From NCBI RefSeq assembly GCF_000730385.1, contig NZ_CP008849.1, positions 868,001 through 932,000 on the forward strand: DNA of 64,000 bases, given 5' to 3'. This document shows, in pieces, positions 24,318-34,166 of the stretch. The position numbers were made by a program, and so were the translations under genes. The notes under the pieces were generated by a model. The model saw nothing but the letters and a program-made list of their open reading frames with translations, made no database searches and had not been told where the DNA came from. This stretch comes from Alteromonas australica. Lineage in GTDB: Bacteria > Pseudomonadota > Gammaproteobacteria > Enterobacterales > Alteromonadaceae. Every line of letters begins with the position of its first letter. The first letter of the stretch is position 1.

Positions 24318-25778
24318 ATGTTTGCAGTTGATCACATTATTTTACTGAGCGCGGTACTTGCCATTTTAGGTGTTCTTGCGAGTAAGCTCTCCCCACGCTT
24401 TGGCGTACCTGTGCTTGTGCTCTTTTTAGGCGTAGGTATGTTGGCGGGAGAAGATGGTATTGGTCGTATTCACTTTGATAATGCAGACACAGCGCACTCT
24501 ATCGGAACCTTTGCGTTAATTCTCATCTTATTTGATGGTGGCTTACAAACCTCGCGTAAATCGATAATGCGAGCCTGGAAGCCTGCGGCACTGCTAGCTA
24601 CATTAGGCGTTATTGGCACAGCCACGGTAACCGGGTTAGCTGCTATGTACATCCTAGATTTGCCCTTGTATATGGGGCTTCTACTAGGTGCCATAGTGGG
24701 GTCAACCGATGCTGCGGCGGTGTTTTCGGTACTGCGTAATGCGGGCATCGCTATTCCAGCCAAAATCAAAGCAACATTAGAATTAGAAAGCGCCTCAAAC
24801 GATCCTATGGCTATCTTTCTTACCGTAGGTTTAATTACCCTAATACAAGATAGCACCACTAAGCCCCTTGAGTTATTAACCTTGTTTGCCAGCCAAATGG
24901 GGCTAGGCGCGCTAGTCGGCGGGCTAGTTGGCGGCATTGCTGTGTGGTTGTTTAGGCGAGTGACATTAATGGCCATAGGTTTGTACCCTGTGTTTGTTAT
25001 GTTGTTTGGGGTACTGGCTTTCGGCCTTGCAGCGAATGTAGACGGCAGTGGTTTTTTGGCCACCTTCATTACGGGCGTGGTCATTGGCAATAGCCGTTTT
25101 TCGTACCAACGAAATACGTTTGTGTTTTTAGATGGCTTAGCATGGCTGGGACAAATAGCGATGTTCGTTATTTTAGGGTTGTTGGTAACGCCTTCAGAAC
25201 TGTTTCAAAGTTGGAAAGAGGGGTTACTCATCGCGGCGGTGCTCATTTTTGTTGCTCGCCCTTTAGTGGTTATGCCACTACTCTTACTCAACCGATTCTC
25301 GTTCAATGCCGCGTTGTTAATTTCATGGGTGGGGCTGAGAGGTTCGGTGCCCATTATATTGGCTATTTTTCCGCTCATTTTTGGTTTGCCCAACGCGGAG
25401 CTTATTTTCAATGTCGTGTTTTTCATTGTGTTAATTTCGGCATTGCTACAAGGCTCTAGCTTACCCTTTGCTGCCCGTAAATTAGGGTTGGTGCTGGAAG
25501 GTAAACCGAAAGCGTCCAATACCATTGAGATTGTTAAAGTGGCAAAAAGTAAGCGGGAACTCATCGAAATTGAACTGCCTTATGGTTCTCCGGCTGTGGG
25601 GTTAACAATTAGCGAGTTATCTTTACCTGAGGGCACGATTATCGCGTTAGTAGCGCGAGGCGAAGAAACCTTAATTCCTAAAGGTAGCATTACACTTCAA
25701 GAAGACGATCAAGTGTTTATTGTCACTAAGCTGTTGGATAAAAACGCCGTAGAGGCGTGCTTTTACCCCGAAAAATAG
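24318..25778 (+). CDS. nhaP2: K+/H+ antiporter, NhaP2 (CvrA) type
   Basis: 486 residues. About 12-13 transmembrane helices (1-395) of the CPA1 family, with LILFDGGLQTS and GSTDAAAVFSVLRNAG typical of NhaP-type exchangers. A C-terminal RCK_C (TrkA-C) domain (about 405-480: IEIELPYGSPAVGLTISELSLPE...DDQVFIVTK) is the mark of the NhaP2/CvrA potassium/proton antiporters, which limit cytoplasmic K+ under high-K+ or low-osmolarity conditions. E. coli CvrA is longer (578), having an extra C-terminal part missing here; this shorter form is common. The ATG follows the stem-loop at 24266-24301. Confidence 0.88.
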   Translation: MFAVDHIILLSAVLAILGVLASKLSPRFGVPVLVLFLGVGMLAGEDGIGRIHFDNADTAHSIGTFALILILFDGGLQTSRKSIMRAWKPAALLATLGVIGTATVTGLAAMYILDLPLYMGLLLGAIVGSTDAAAVFSVLRNAGIAIPAKIKATLELESASNDPMAIFLTVGLITLIQDSTTKPLELLTLFASQMGLGALVGGLVGGIAVWLFRRVTLMAIGLYPVFVMLFGVLAFGLAANVDGSGFLATFITGVVIGNSRFSYQRNTFVFLDGLAWLGQIAMFVILGLLVTPSELFQSWKEGLLIAAVLIFVARPLVVMPLLLLNRFSFNAALLISWVGLRGSVPIILAIFPLIFGLPNAELIFNVVFFIVLISALLQGSSLPFAARKLGLVLEGKPKASNTIEIVKVAKSKRELIEIELPYGSPAVGLTISELSLPEGTIIALVARGEETLIPKGSITLQEDDQVFIVTKLLDKNAVEACFYPEK

Positions 25779-25843
25779 CCACTATGATTAGCGGGAATAT
25801 TTGCATATCGCTATTCGCCATCACTTCATGTAGAATGCGCCGC

Positions 25844-26195
<352 letters not shown>

Positions 26196-26218
26196 TTTTT
26201 AGCGTCAATCGGCCTAAG

Positions 26219-29083
26219 CTATTGGCTATCTAAAGCTTCCTTACTACGCTCCGCCCAATATTGCACTTTGTCGAGAAGATCTTTGGCATCAAAGGGCTTG
26301 CTGAGGTAGTCGTTCATGCCGGCTTCTTCACACACTTCCCTGTCGCCTTTCATTGCATTTGCCGTCAATGCGATAATAGGAATATCCACATATCGTTCTC
26401 CGGCGTCGCCTGCACGAATTCGACGAGTGGCTTCAAAGCCGTCCATATCTGGCATTTGACAATCCATTAAAATAACATCAAAGGTCACCTTCATTTTAAC
26501 TAACGCTTGCAGCGCTTCTATGCCTGATTTGGCGCTCAATGTAGTATGGTGGCTAAGGTGTTGTTTAACGATGATTTGGTTAATATCGTTATCTTCTACA
26601 ATCAAAATTTTCCGTTTACTACCTTTGGTAGGCTTAAATGCACGAGTGTCGTGTGCAGGAAGCAGCAAGCTATCATCGCCCTCTTGAAGAAGTATATTAA
26701 AGGTGAAGGTACTGCCTTCACCTTTCGTACTTTCAACATTTATGCTGCCTTGCATAAGCTCACACAATTGTTTACTAATGGATAAACCTAGGCCGGTACC
26801 ACCAAATTGGCGGGTGGTAGAAATGTCTTCCTGAGTGAAAACATTGAAAATGCCAGATTGTTTTTCATCGGCTATGCCGATACCAGTATCCTGTACATTA
26901 CACACTAGCCGTAAATTACCGTCAGGCACGCTTTCTATGCTGGTGGTAACATCAATGGCACCATTTTGCGTGAATTTCACAGCATTGCCTATTAAGTTAG
27001 ACAGAATTTGCCTAAACCGCACGGCATCACCAATAACAACGTGATAGCCCTGCAAATTAAAGTGGAAGTGAAGCGCTAAGCCTTTTTCCTGACACAAAAT
27101 AGCAAACTGTGACTGTATACTTTCTAATTCTTCCAGTATGTCGAAGGGTTGGGCTTCAATTTGTAATTGCCCAGCCTCAATTTTCGAGAAATCTAGAATG
27201 TCGTTTACTATATGCAGTAAACCTTGAATACTAAACTTAGCCAGCGACAAATAATGCTTTTGTTCATCGGAAAGCGGGGAATCTGACATTAGCTGTAATA
27301 CGCCAGATATACCGTGTATAGGTGTTCTAATTTCGTGGCTCATGCTAGCTAAGAACCCCGATTTTAAGCGGGCAGATTCTTCGGCTTTTTGTTTGGCTTC
27401 TTGCAGGTATAGTTCTGCTTGTCGTTGTTGGGTAACGTCTTGCTGGAACCCGATGTAATGGGTTACTACTCCGTCAATTTTTACCGGGGTAAGGATTAAA
27501 CGGTTAAAAAAGGTAGAGCCGTCTTTTCTATAGTTTAATATGGTGGTTTCGATGGGTCTATTGTCAATAATGGCTTGTCGCAACGCGGCAATATTTTTTT
27601 GTTCGGTTTCTTCACCCTGCATTAATCGACAGTTTTTACCTATAATTTCTTCTCTTGAATAGCCTGTAAGCTCGGAAAAAGCGTGATTGGTATAGATGAT
27701 AGGTTGGCCGGTTCGTCGTACATCAGAAATAACGATGGATACCGTTGCTTCATCCATAGCATGGTTGAGTATTTGAACGTGGCTTTCTAATGAGCGTTGA
27801 GTAGTGATATCAAGGCCGACAAAAATGCTGCCTCTTACATTTTCATTCGCGTCTTTCAGTGCTGTTTTACCCCAACGAATTTGCTTTTCATGGCCGTCCT
27901 GAATAGAAAAATGCTTTAATTCGTCGCTAGATTTATTGTTAAGTTTATTCACAACAAACTTAACAGTGCCTTCTACTTCACCGTATTGATCGGCGCAAAA
28001 CGCCTCAAATCGACGGTTACTCAAAATAACAGCATTGGCTGTATCTACCACGACAAGCATATCGCCCATAGAATCGATGACATTCGAAAACTGTTCGTTA
28101 GACACAGACACTTCAGTTAAGTCCCAAAGCAGTTTATCGAAAGCTTCACGAATATTGACCAGTTCTCTGGCTTCAAGCGTACTGCTAGTACGAGGTTGGC
28201 CCTGCTTAGTATTAATTCGGTTTTCGATATCAGTGTATAAATTCGATAACGTGTTTTCTGCAAGTAGCCCCGTGGTACGCACTATATGTAGGCCTACTAA
28301 AAGAATGCCAATAATCATGACACATAACACAATGGCTAAAGAGTACAGGCTTCTGTAAGCTTCCGAGGATGGCTTAATGCTGTACAAGCTCAAATTTTCC
28401 CAAGGCACCATTTCAACCACAAAATTCTCTACATCTACGTCAGTAAATAGTGAAGAGGGAACAAACTTCTCGGTGTCGCTACTAAATAAAATGGTACCTG
28501 TGTTGTCGGTGACTATCTGGTTGGTTAGGCGGGGGTAGGGTGCAAGTAACGCCTGCAGGCTATCCACATACATCACTAAGGCACCCTCGGCTACACCACC
28601 GAGCAATACGGGGACAGATATTAATACGCCATAACGGCTGATTGAAGAGTAGGCTTGAGATGCCCCTAAGGTTTCCTGTTGCCAGGCATTTTGCAAGTTA
28701 TTCGGAAGTGTGCCATCGAAGTTTTTGTCGATTAACTTTTTACCTGAAAAATCGTAAAGAGCAAAGCTGACATTATTCGCTTGCGTTAAGTTTAGTGAAC
28801 GGAAAAACATGGGGAGATAGCTATCTCTTTGCTCAATATCCACAAGGGAATTAATGAGAATGTCGTTAGCCGCGAGATCAGAAAGTTGGCGTGTGGTATC
28901 GCTAACGATAAAAGATAAATCTTGTTGCAAACCTTCTAATGACTGCTTTTGTACGTCTGAAACTTGAAGGCGTACAAAGTAAAGGGTTATCCCTAAAAGC
29001 AATATTGAAATGATTAGAATTACGCTAGCCAACCTTGGCAGCATACTTTTAAGAAGAAGTTTTCTAAGTGGTGGTGCGCGCAT
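26219..29083 (-). CDS. Membrane hybrid sensor histidine kinase with two PAS domains
   Basis: 954 residues. Order: transmembrane helix (about 14-33), periplasmic sensor domain (about 35-245, Cache-like), second helix (about 247-267), PAS domains (about 330-445 and 455-560; the second has the LOV/PAS-like GKNCRLMQGEETE and YRKDGSTFFN), HisKA with H583 in SMSHEIRTPIHG, HATPase_c (N box NLIGNAVKFT; G boxes DTGIGI, GGTGLGLSI) and a receiver domain with D874 in LMDCQMPDMDG. No HPt domain is present, so phosphotransfer needs a separate protein. The GKNCRLMQG stretch resembles a LOV flavin-binding motif, so blue-light sensing is possible. It overlaps the binding-protein gene as TAATG. Confidence 0.9.
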   Translation of the reverse strand: MRAPPLRKLLLKSMLPRLASVILIISILLLGITLYFVRLQVSDVQKQSLEGLQQDLSFIVSDTTRQLSDLAANDILINSLVDIEQRDSYLPMFFRSLNLTQANNVSFALYDFSGKKLIDKNFDGTLPNNLQNAWQQETLGASQAYSSISRYGVLISVPVLLGGVAEGALVMYVDSLQALLAPYPRLTNQIVTDNTGTILFSSDTEKFVPSSLFTDVDVENFVVEMVPWENLSLYSIKPSSEAYRSLYSLAIVLCVMIIGILLVGLHIVRTTGLLAENTLSNLYTDIENRINTKQGQPRTSSTLEARELVNIREAFDKLLWDLTEVSVSNEQFSNVIDSMGDMLVVVDTANAVILSNRRFEAFCADQYGEVEGTVKFVVNKLNNKSSDELKHFSIQDGHEKQIRWGKTALKDANENVRGSIFVGLDITTQRSLESHVQILNHAMDEATVSIVISDVRRTGQPIIYTNHAFSELTGYSREEIIGKNCRLMQGEETEQKNIAALRQAIIDNRPIETTILNYRKDGSTFFNRLILTPVKIDGVVTHYIGFQQDVTQQRQAELYLQEAKQKAEESARLKSGFLASMSHEIRTPIHGISGVLQLMSDSPLSDEQKHYLSLAKFSIQGLLHIVNDILDFSKIEAGQLQIEAQPFDILEELESIQSQFAILCQEKGLALHFHFNLQGYHVVIGDAVRFRQILSNLIGNAVKFTQNGAIDVTTSIESVPDGNLRLVCNVQDTGIGIADEKQSGIFNVFTQEDISTTRQFGGTGLGLSISKQLCELMQGSINVESTKGEGSTFTFNILLQEGDDSLLLPAHDTRAFKPTKGSKRKILIVEDNDINQIIVKQHLSHHTTLSAKSGIEALQALVKMKVTFDVILMDCQMPDMDGFEATRRIRAGDAGERYVDIPIIALTANAMKGDREVCEEAGMNDYLSKPFDAKDLLDKVQYWAERSKEALDSQ

Positions 29084-30258
29084 TATCGCTGTTCCAGCAA
29101 TACCAAATGGCCTTTGTCATTCATCGTCGTCATAAAATAATCCTTCGCCATTAATGCATCATGCTGGTTTTTACTAAATGCGGGGGCATATAGTTTTACT
29201 GCACCGTTATAGTTATCTATGTTTTCTAGCGCCGCGCGCAGTTTATCGGTATCAACCACGCCTGCCTTTTCAGCGGCTATGGCAAGCAAATGAATGAGGT
29301 CGTACGCATGCGCCATGCCTACAGAGGCTGGAATAGCCTCAGGGGCTAGTAAACCATGCTGCTGAAAGTAGGCGCTCAGTAAACGTTGCGACTTTATATT
29401 ATTTTGATAATGAAAGTGAAACGTCTGTAATATAGCAAGGTTAAGCTGCGAAGGGAGAATATTTAACCTTTCTGCAAAGTTCCCTGATGCAATACCCCAA
29501 TGGGATATTATCGGCAATGCAGCAAGTTTGCTTTGATGCAATGCATTTACAACCACTGCGCCTTCCGGCGCGTTTGTAACTAAGATAACGGCATCGACAT
29601 CAGCCGCTTTAATTTTTTCTGCTTCGTCACTAAAAGACTTTTGTTGCCAATTAACCCAATGAGTAGCCGCAATATTAATATTTTGTGCTTTCGCCGCTTG
29701 GGTTAGTGAAGCTTCGTTCGAGCGCCCCCAGCCCGTACGTTCAAGAACAAGTGCAATGCGGGTGGCGTTTACTTTCTTGGCATGTGAAATTAATACTTGC
29801 CCCGCCTGTTCATCTCTGACCGACACTCGAAAAACGTTGTTAGGGGTATATCCGTTGTCAATGAGCGGTGTGCCCGCAGCCCATGGGATTAAAAACAGCA
29901 GGTTTTGTTCATGTATAAAGGGTAATTCAGCTAAGGCGACTGGCGTATGCACCCCGCCCATGACTGCTAATAAATCCGGATTTTGGGAAAACTGCTGAAG
30001 ATTATAAATACCTCGGGCGGGGTTGCCACGATGATCTAAGGAAACAATTTTTAACGTACGCCCTAGAATCCCCCCCGATTGATTAATCTCTTCTGCAGCA
30101 ATTTCGGCACCATGCTTAATGGCAAAACCCCCTTCAATGGCTACCGCCGAGAAGTCGGCATCAATACCTACGTACAGCGGTGCATCACCTTCTGCTGCCG
30201 TTAGCGAAAGTGAAGTAAAACAAAGAAAAATAAACACGAAAAATTTGCGTAAAGACAT
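29083..30258 (-). CDS. Periplasmic binding protein (type I, Leu/Ile/Val-like), probable sensor partner
   Basis: 391 residues with a Sec signal (cleavage near LTAAE, about 22). The mature part is a type I periplasmic binding fold of the branched-chain amino acid/amide group: AIKHGAEIAAEEINQSGGILG, VMGGVHTPVALAELPFI and the AAKAQNINIAA hinge strands. No ABC permease or ATPase genes are nearby. Instead its stop overlaps the start of the hybrid kinase (TAATG), so it is likely to present a ligand to the kinase's periplasmic domain and not to feed a transporter. Ligand unknown. A Fur-box-like site lies 11 bp before the ATG; there is no clear Shine-Dalgarno. Confidence 0.85.
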   Translation of the reverse strand: MSLRKFFVFIFLCFTSLSLTAAEGDAPLYVGIDADFSAVAIEGGFAIKHGAEIAAEEINQSGGILGRTLKIVSLDHRGNPARGIYNLQQFSQNPDLLAVMGGVHTPVALAELPFIHEQNLLFLIPWAAGTPLIDNGYTPNNVFRVSVRDEQAGQVLISHAKKVNATRIALVLERTGWGRSNEASLTQAAKAQNINIAATHWVNWQQKSFSDEAEKIKAADVDAVILVTNAPEGAVVVNALHQSKLAALPIISHWGIASGNFAERLNILPSQLNLAILQTFHFHYQNNIKSQRLLSAYFQQHGLLAPEAIPASVGMAHAYDLIHLLAIAAEKAGVVDTDKLRAALENIDNYNGAVKLYAPAFSKNQHDALMAKDYFMTTMNDKGHLVLLEQR

Positions 30259-30268
30259 ACGTAGTCAC

Positions 30269-30287
30269 AAAAATGATAATCATCTTC
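30269..30287 (-). promoter_or_regulatory. Fur-box-like site upstream of the binding protein/kinase operon
   Basis: AAAAATGATAATCATCTTC matches the 19-bp Fur consensus GATAATGATAATCATTATC at 15 positions, with the central ATGATAATCAT intact. It lies 11-29 bp upstream of the start codon, where a bound repressor would block initiation. Suggests iron-responsive expression. Confidence 0.6.
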
Positions 30288-30419
30288 AATTCTATATCAT
30301 TAAAAATAGAGTTGACTGTTTGTGGCCTTATTCTTTCGTCTAATTTTTTTACTGATAAGTAAGGTTAGTGGGTGATACAAATAACTAATCGTTTGAATCT
30401 ATGCTGTATTTTAGCGCTT

Positions 30420-31334
30420 TTACGCTATTTCAGAGGATTTATCTTGTAACGGCGTAAACTGATAATAGCGCTTAAATTCACGAGAAAATTGAGAAACGCT
30501 TTTATAACCGACTGCTTCAGCTGCCTCACTCACACGCTCCCCGCCATTAATGCGTTCTCTTGCTTTTGCTAAACGTACCTTTTTTATGTATTGAATTGGG
30601 GTGTCTAGTACCACCTCACGAAACACGCGATGAAAGCCTGATGGGCTCATGTTAACGTCACGGGCAATTTGCTCTACATTTAACGACGTTGCATACTTTT
30701 CGTGAATAATGTGAAGGGCTTTGGCTACACGGGCGTAATGGCCATTTTCGGTTAGCCCACTCAGTACGTAACCTGCTGGGCCATTAAGAACATGGTAAAT
30801 AATTTCACGAACATAACTTGCACCTAGGGCTAACGCTTTATTTTTATTGGTAAATGCCGCTAATAAGCGGTGGGTTGCATCAGCAATGGTCGTGTCTAAC
30901 GATTGCTGACTCACCGTAAATGTGGGGCGCGCTGAAGACGCCTCTCGTGGTGTTAACTGTGTTAATTCAACCAGTAACGAGGGGGGAACATCTACCACTA
31001 GCCCCAATATACAGTCGTCATCATCGGTGAAGGCTGCGCATTCTGCAGGCAAAGGGACACCTAGAACCAAATAGTCGCCTTTTTTATAGACAATTTCCCT
31101 ACTATCTATGTACAGTCGTTTGCTACCTTTAAGCATGATGATAATGCCTGACTGGTATAGTAACGGCTGCTTTTTACATCCTGTGGGATCTCTAAATAGT
31201 CGTACGCCATCAACGGGGGTTTTTATTACTCCATTGAGATGAGACTTCCCTTGCGCCAATAAGAACTCGCAGGCTAACGCAGCAAGACACTGTATATCTG
31301 ATGACGAAAACGGGGCTTTTGTAGAAATAGGCAA
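30420..31334 (-). CDS. yqhC: AraC-family regulator, YqhC-like
   Basis: 304 residues. The N-terminal AraC_N cupin-type domain (about 20-180: LLYQSGIIIMLKGSKRLYI, YLVLGVPLPAEC) is followed by a C-terminal double helix-turn-helix (about 205-295: SLNVEQIARDVNMSPSGFHRVF and the AVGYKSVSQFSREFKRYY signature). It is divergent from the yqhD-like gene with an 84-bp spacer. In E. coli, YqhC activates yqhD in response to reactive aldehydes, and this arrangement is the same, so the assignment rests on family plus context. Ligand and operator sequence cannot be read here. Confidence 0.82.
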   Translation of the reverse strand: MPISTKAPFSSSDIQCLAALACEFLLAQGKSHLNGVIKTPVDGVRLFRDPTGCKKQPLLYQSGIIIMLKGSKRLYIDSREIVYKKGDYLVLGVPLPAECAAFTDDDDCILGLVVDVPPSLLVELTQLTPREASSARPTFTVSQQSLDTTIADATHRLLAAFTNKNKALALGASYVREIIYHVLNGPAGYVLSGLTENGHYARVAKALHIIHEKYATSLNVEQIARDVNMSPSGFHRVFREVVLDTPIQYIKKVRLAKARERINGGERVSEAAEAVGYKSVSQFSREFKRYYQFTPLQDKSSEIA

Positions 31335-31418
31335 ATTGTTTCCAGAATTAGACGGTTTTTATTTATATGTTGGCACTATTATGCATTAACACAGGCAGAA
31401 AAATACAGAGGAAAGACC

Positions 31419-32567
31419 GTGAAATTTTCATTTAGTAACCCAACAAAAATTCAGTTTGGCCAAGGCCAAATAGCCTCAATAAATACACTTATTCCTAAAG
31501 AACAGCGAGTGCTAGTGCTTTATGGCGGCGGTTCTATCAAGAAAAATGGTGTATATGACCAAGTAGAAAGCGCCCTTGATGGCTATACATGGGAAGCCTT
31601 TGGCGGCGTAGAGCCAAACCCAACAGTGGAAACTCTGGACAAAGCCGTTGAACAAGTCAAAGCATCGAACATCGACTTTATTCTTGCCGTAGGTGGCGGG
31701 AGTGTTATCGATGGTGCTAAATATGTCGCCGCGAGTGCGAAATACGAAGGTGAAGGTTGGGACATTCTTACCGGTGCCCATACTGTAGATGACGCGTTGC
31801 CTATTGGCGCTATATTAACCCTACCGGCGACGGGTTCTGAGTCTAACGGTGGCTCGGTTATCAGCAAGAAAGCCACGAAGCAAAAACTGCCCTTTATGTC
31901 GCCTTTGGTGTATCCGAAGTTTGCTGTACTAGACCCTGACGTTATCAAAAGCTTGCCTCAGCGCCAAGTGGTCAACGGCTTGGTTGATGCGTTTGTGCAC
32001 GTATGTGAGCAGTACCTCACCTATCCACAAAATGCGCCCGTACAAGATGGCTACGCAGAAACCTTACTTAAAACGCTTATTGCGCTGGGTAAAGAGGTAG
32101 ATAATCCAGATGACGCGTGGCGCGCCAACTTAATGTGGTCAGCAAACCAAGCATTAAACGGGCTAATTGGCTCTGGCGTTGTGCACGATTGGGCAACCCA
32201 TATGATTGGTCATGAGTTAACGGCCTTATATGGTGTGGATCATGCGCGATCACTGGCCATTGTTCAGCCTTCACTGCTTCGTGTTCAAATTGATACGAAG
32301 AAAGACAAATTAGCGCAAATGGGTAAAAACGTATTTGGCCTAGCACCATCGGACGATATTGCTGAAAAAACCATCGATGCCATTGAGTCTTTTTACCAAA
32401 GCTTATCGGTGGCCACTACGCTAACCGAACACGAGGGCGATCAGCAATCGGCAATCGACGCCATTATTGCGCAACTTGAAAAGCATAAAATGGTGGCGTT
32501 GGGTGAGCATCAAGCGATTACGCCTGAAGTCAGCAAAGAGATACTTTCTCTGGCGGTGGCCAAGTAA
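31419..32567 (+). CDS. yqhD: NADPH-dependent aldehyde reductase, YqhD type
   Basis: 382 residues, group III (iron-type) alcohol dehydrogenase. Start GTG with AGAGGAAAG 6 bp upstream. Motifs: NPTKIQFGQGQIASI at the N-terminus, GGGSVIDGAKYVA (nucleotide binding), LPATGSESNGGSVIS, and the metal-ligand region DAFVHVCEQYL plus the His-rich HDWATHMIGHELTALYGVDHA. YqhD reduces short-chain and peroxidation-derived aldehydes with NADPH, using zinc. Length matches E. coli YqhD (387). The diverging AraC gene is the probable regulator; the spacer should contain its operator. Confidence 0.9.
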   Translation: MKFSFSNPTKIQFGQGQIASINTLIPKEQRVLVLYGGGSIKKNGVYDQVESALDGYTWEAFGGVEPNPTVETLDKAVEQVKASNIDFILAVGGGSVIDGAKYVAASAKYEGEGWDILTGAHTVDDALPIGAILTLPATGSESNGGSVISKKATKQKLPFMSPLVYPKFAVLDPDVIKSLPQRQVVNGLVDAFVHVCEQYLTYPQNAPVQDGYAETLLKTLIALGKEVDNPDDAWRANLMWSANQALNGLIGSGVVHDWATHMIGHELTALYGVDHARSLAIVQPSLLRVQIDTKKDKLAQMGKNVFGLAPSDDIAEKTIDAIESFYQSLSVATTLTEHEGDQQSAIDAIIAQLEKHKMVALGEHQAITPEVSKEILSLAVAK

Positions 32568-32801
32568 GTCTCATACCTTTAAATAAGGTAAATTAAGGTT
32601 TAATTAAACTGACACGCAAACTGGCACGATTTTACTATTAGTCTAAATTAAGTCACAGAGACGACATAGTAATACGGTGCCGGTTTGGGGTTGTCGAAGA
32701 CACTAATTTCCCCGTTTCCGTATAAAAAGACAGTAAATACGCAGTGATGCTGCGATTAAGTAAAGCGGTAGCCCGTTGTGCGGGCGGCAACGGGAGCTAG
32801 C

Positions 32802-33299
32802 TTGCGAAATACGTATCCTCCTTCCATTATAGATGTGGAAGCTAGCGGGTTTGGGGCCAAGAGTTACCCCATTGAAATTGGTGTTGTGCGCCATGATGGT
32901 GCAAAGTGGTGCAAATTAATCAGGCCTTTCGATCACTGGATGCATTGGGATGAAGAAGCCGAAGCCTTACATGGCATAACCCGCGAAATGCTAAACAACC
33001 ATGGTTTAAGCCCTATTCGTGTGTGCCATGAGCTCAATCATTTTCTTAGCAATACACAGGTATATAGTGATGGGTGGGTGGTAGATAACCCCTGGCTTAT
33101 CAAATTGTACGCAGCATCTGGCGTGGAAATGAGCTTTACTTGTCGCGCTTTAGATTACGTATTGAATGAAACGCAGATGGAGTATTGGCACCAAGTTAAG
33201 TCTGATATTGAAGATCATACAAAGGACTCTCGCCATCGAGCCAGTACAGATGCACTTATTATTCAAAAGACATTTGTGAAAACGAAGCAAATAGCCTAA
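32802..33299 (+). CDS. DnaQ-like 3'-5' exonuclease-fold protein
   Basis: 165 residues from a TTG at 32802 with a GGGAG site (32792-32796); a GTG 24 bp upstream (32778) is the alternative. DEDDh exonuclease motifs: SIIDVEASGFG (Exo I, Asp-x-Glu), HGITREML and the Exo II region VYSDGWVVDNPWL, then HRASTDALI (Exo III with His and Asp). All four acidic/His positions appear present, so it may be an active nuclease. It is short and lacks any polymerase or helicase module. Role unknown, possibly RNA or DNA trimming. Flanking intergenic region 32568-32801 shows no feature. Confidence 0.7.
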   Translation: MRNTYPPSIIDVEASGFGAKSYPIEIGVVRHDGAKWCKLIRPFDHWMHWDEEAEALHGITREMLNNHGLSPIRVCHELNHFLSNTQVYSDGWVVDNPWLIKLYAASGVEMSFTCRALDYVLNETQMEYWHQVKSDIEDHTKDSRHRASTDALIIQKTFVKTKQIA

Positions 33300-33323
33300 A
33301 TAAAGCCACTATACTCAACAGCG

Positions 33324-33827
33324 CTAGAACCAGTAGTGTACACCAAGAGAAAGTGCATTATTTTCGCTGCTTCCTACTTTTCTATGTTCATATTCAATGG
33401 CCATGTTCAATGTTTCTGGGTCACCCAGCAGCCAACCTAATCGCGTAAAGGTGCCCATATTCGCTGGAAGGTATTGCCAGTTAGTTGACGACCTCATGGT
33501 GGCGTCGGCACGATCATACGAAGCGTAAATTCGTTGTGGCAGTACGAAAGAAAAAGCGTGGCTGGCACGCACACTAGTGACACTTACCGGTAACACCGCG
33601 TTTTCAATCCATGGAGCAGCATAATACGGGCTAGATTGATAATTAAATCGACTTTGAAGTTGCCACCCTGATAACTTTTTACTTTTAAAAACAATGGGGC
33701 CATAACCCATTTCCCTATAGCCCGCCACACGGTAATCCGAGGTCATCGAGGCTGCATAAACCGGCAATGAACAAACAACCATGGCGCATAAAGCAATAAA
33801 TGCTACGCCTGTGTGTTTTGTGTGCAT
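33324..33827 (-). CDS. Exported protein, probable small outer-membrane barrel
   Basis: 167 residues with a signal peptide (about 1-26, VYAAS). The mature part alternates polar and aromatic residues in short strands (WQLQSRFNYQSSPYY, RIYASYDRADATM) and ends in GVHYWF, with a terminal Phe as in outer-membrane beta-barrels. It is small for a barrel (about 140 residues, perhaps 6-8 strands). No family recognised. It converges with the exonuclease-like gene, 24 bp apart, without an obvious terminator between. Confidence 0.6.
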   Translation of the reverse strand: MHTKHTGVAFIALCAMVVCSLPVYAASMTSDYRVAGYREMGYGPIVFKSKKLSGWQLQSRFNYQSSPYYAAPWIENAVLPVSVTSVRASHAFSFVLPQRIYASYDRADATMRSSTNWQYLPANMGTFTRLGWLLGDPETLNMAIEYEHRKVGSSENNALSLGVHYWF

Positions 33828-33957
33828 GGTAACGGTTCCCTAAATGTGTTCATAAGCCGAGTTGCGCGAAGGCGTCATTTTGCTTTCGCAAAAAAAGAGT
33901 AAGGGAGTCATCCTCACTGAGTTTCTCTGCTAACAATATGATTTGCGAGGCGTAAAA

Positions 33958-34128
33958 ATGCTTGGTAACCGCTATATACCCACTTTAAGTGTAGTCCGAT
34001 TTGAAAAGTATGAAAATAAACTTGATAGATTTTTCCATACTGAACTAATTTTAAATGAGAGAAGTGATTGTGTGTTGTCACTTTTAAAGTTATCGAGCAA
34101 CGATGATGCGATTATCCCAATGCAGTAG
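33958..34128 (+). CDS. Possible small ORF of 56 residues
   Basis: Frame from the ATG at 33958, preceded by GAGG at a proper distance. The translation (LGNRYIPTLSVVRFEKYEN...LSLLKLSSNDDAIIPMQ) has no recognisable domain. It lies 38 bp before the CYTH gene and could be a leader or chance frame. Low support. Confidence 0.25.
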   Translation: MLGNRYIPTLSVVRFEKYENKLDRFFHTELILNERSDCVLSLLKLSSNDDAIIPMQ

Positions 34129-34166
34129 AGGGGAGTTTTACGTTAGTGAGTGACAGGAGATGAGAA

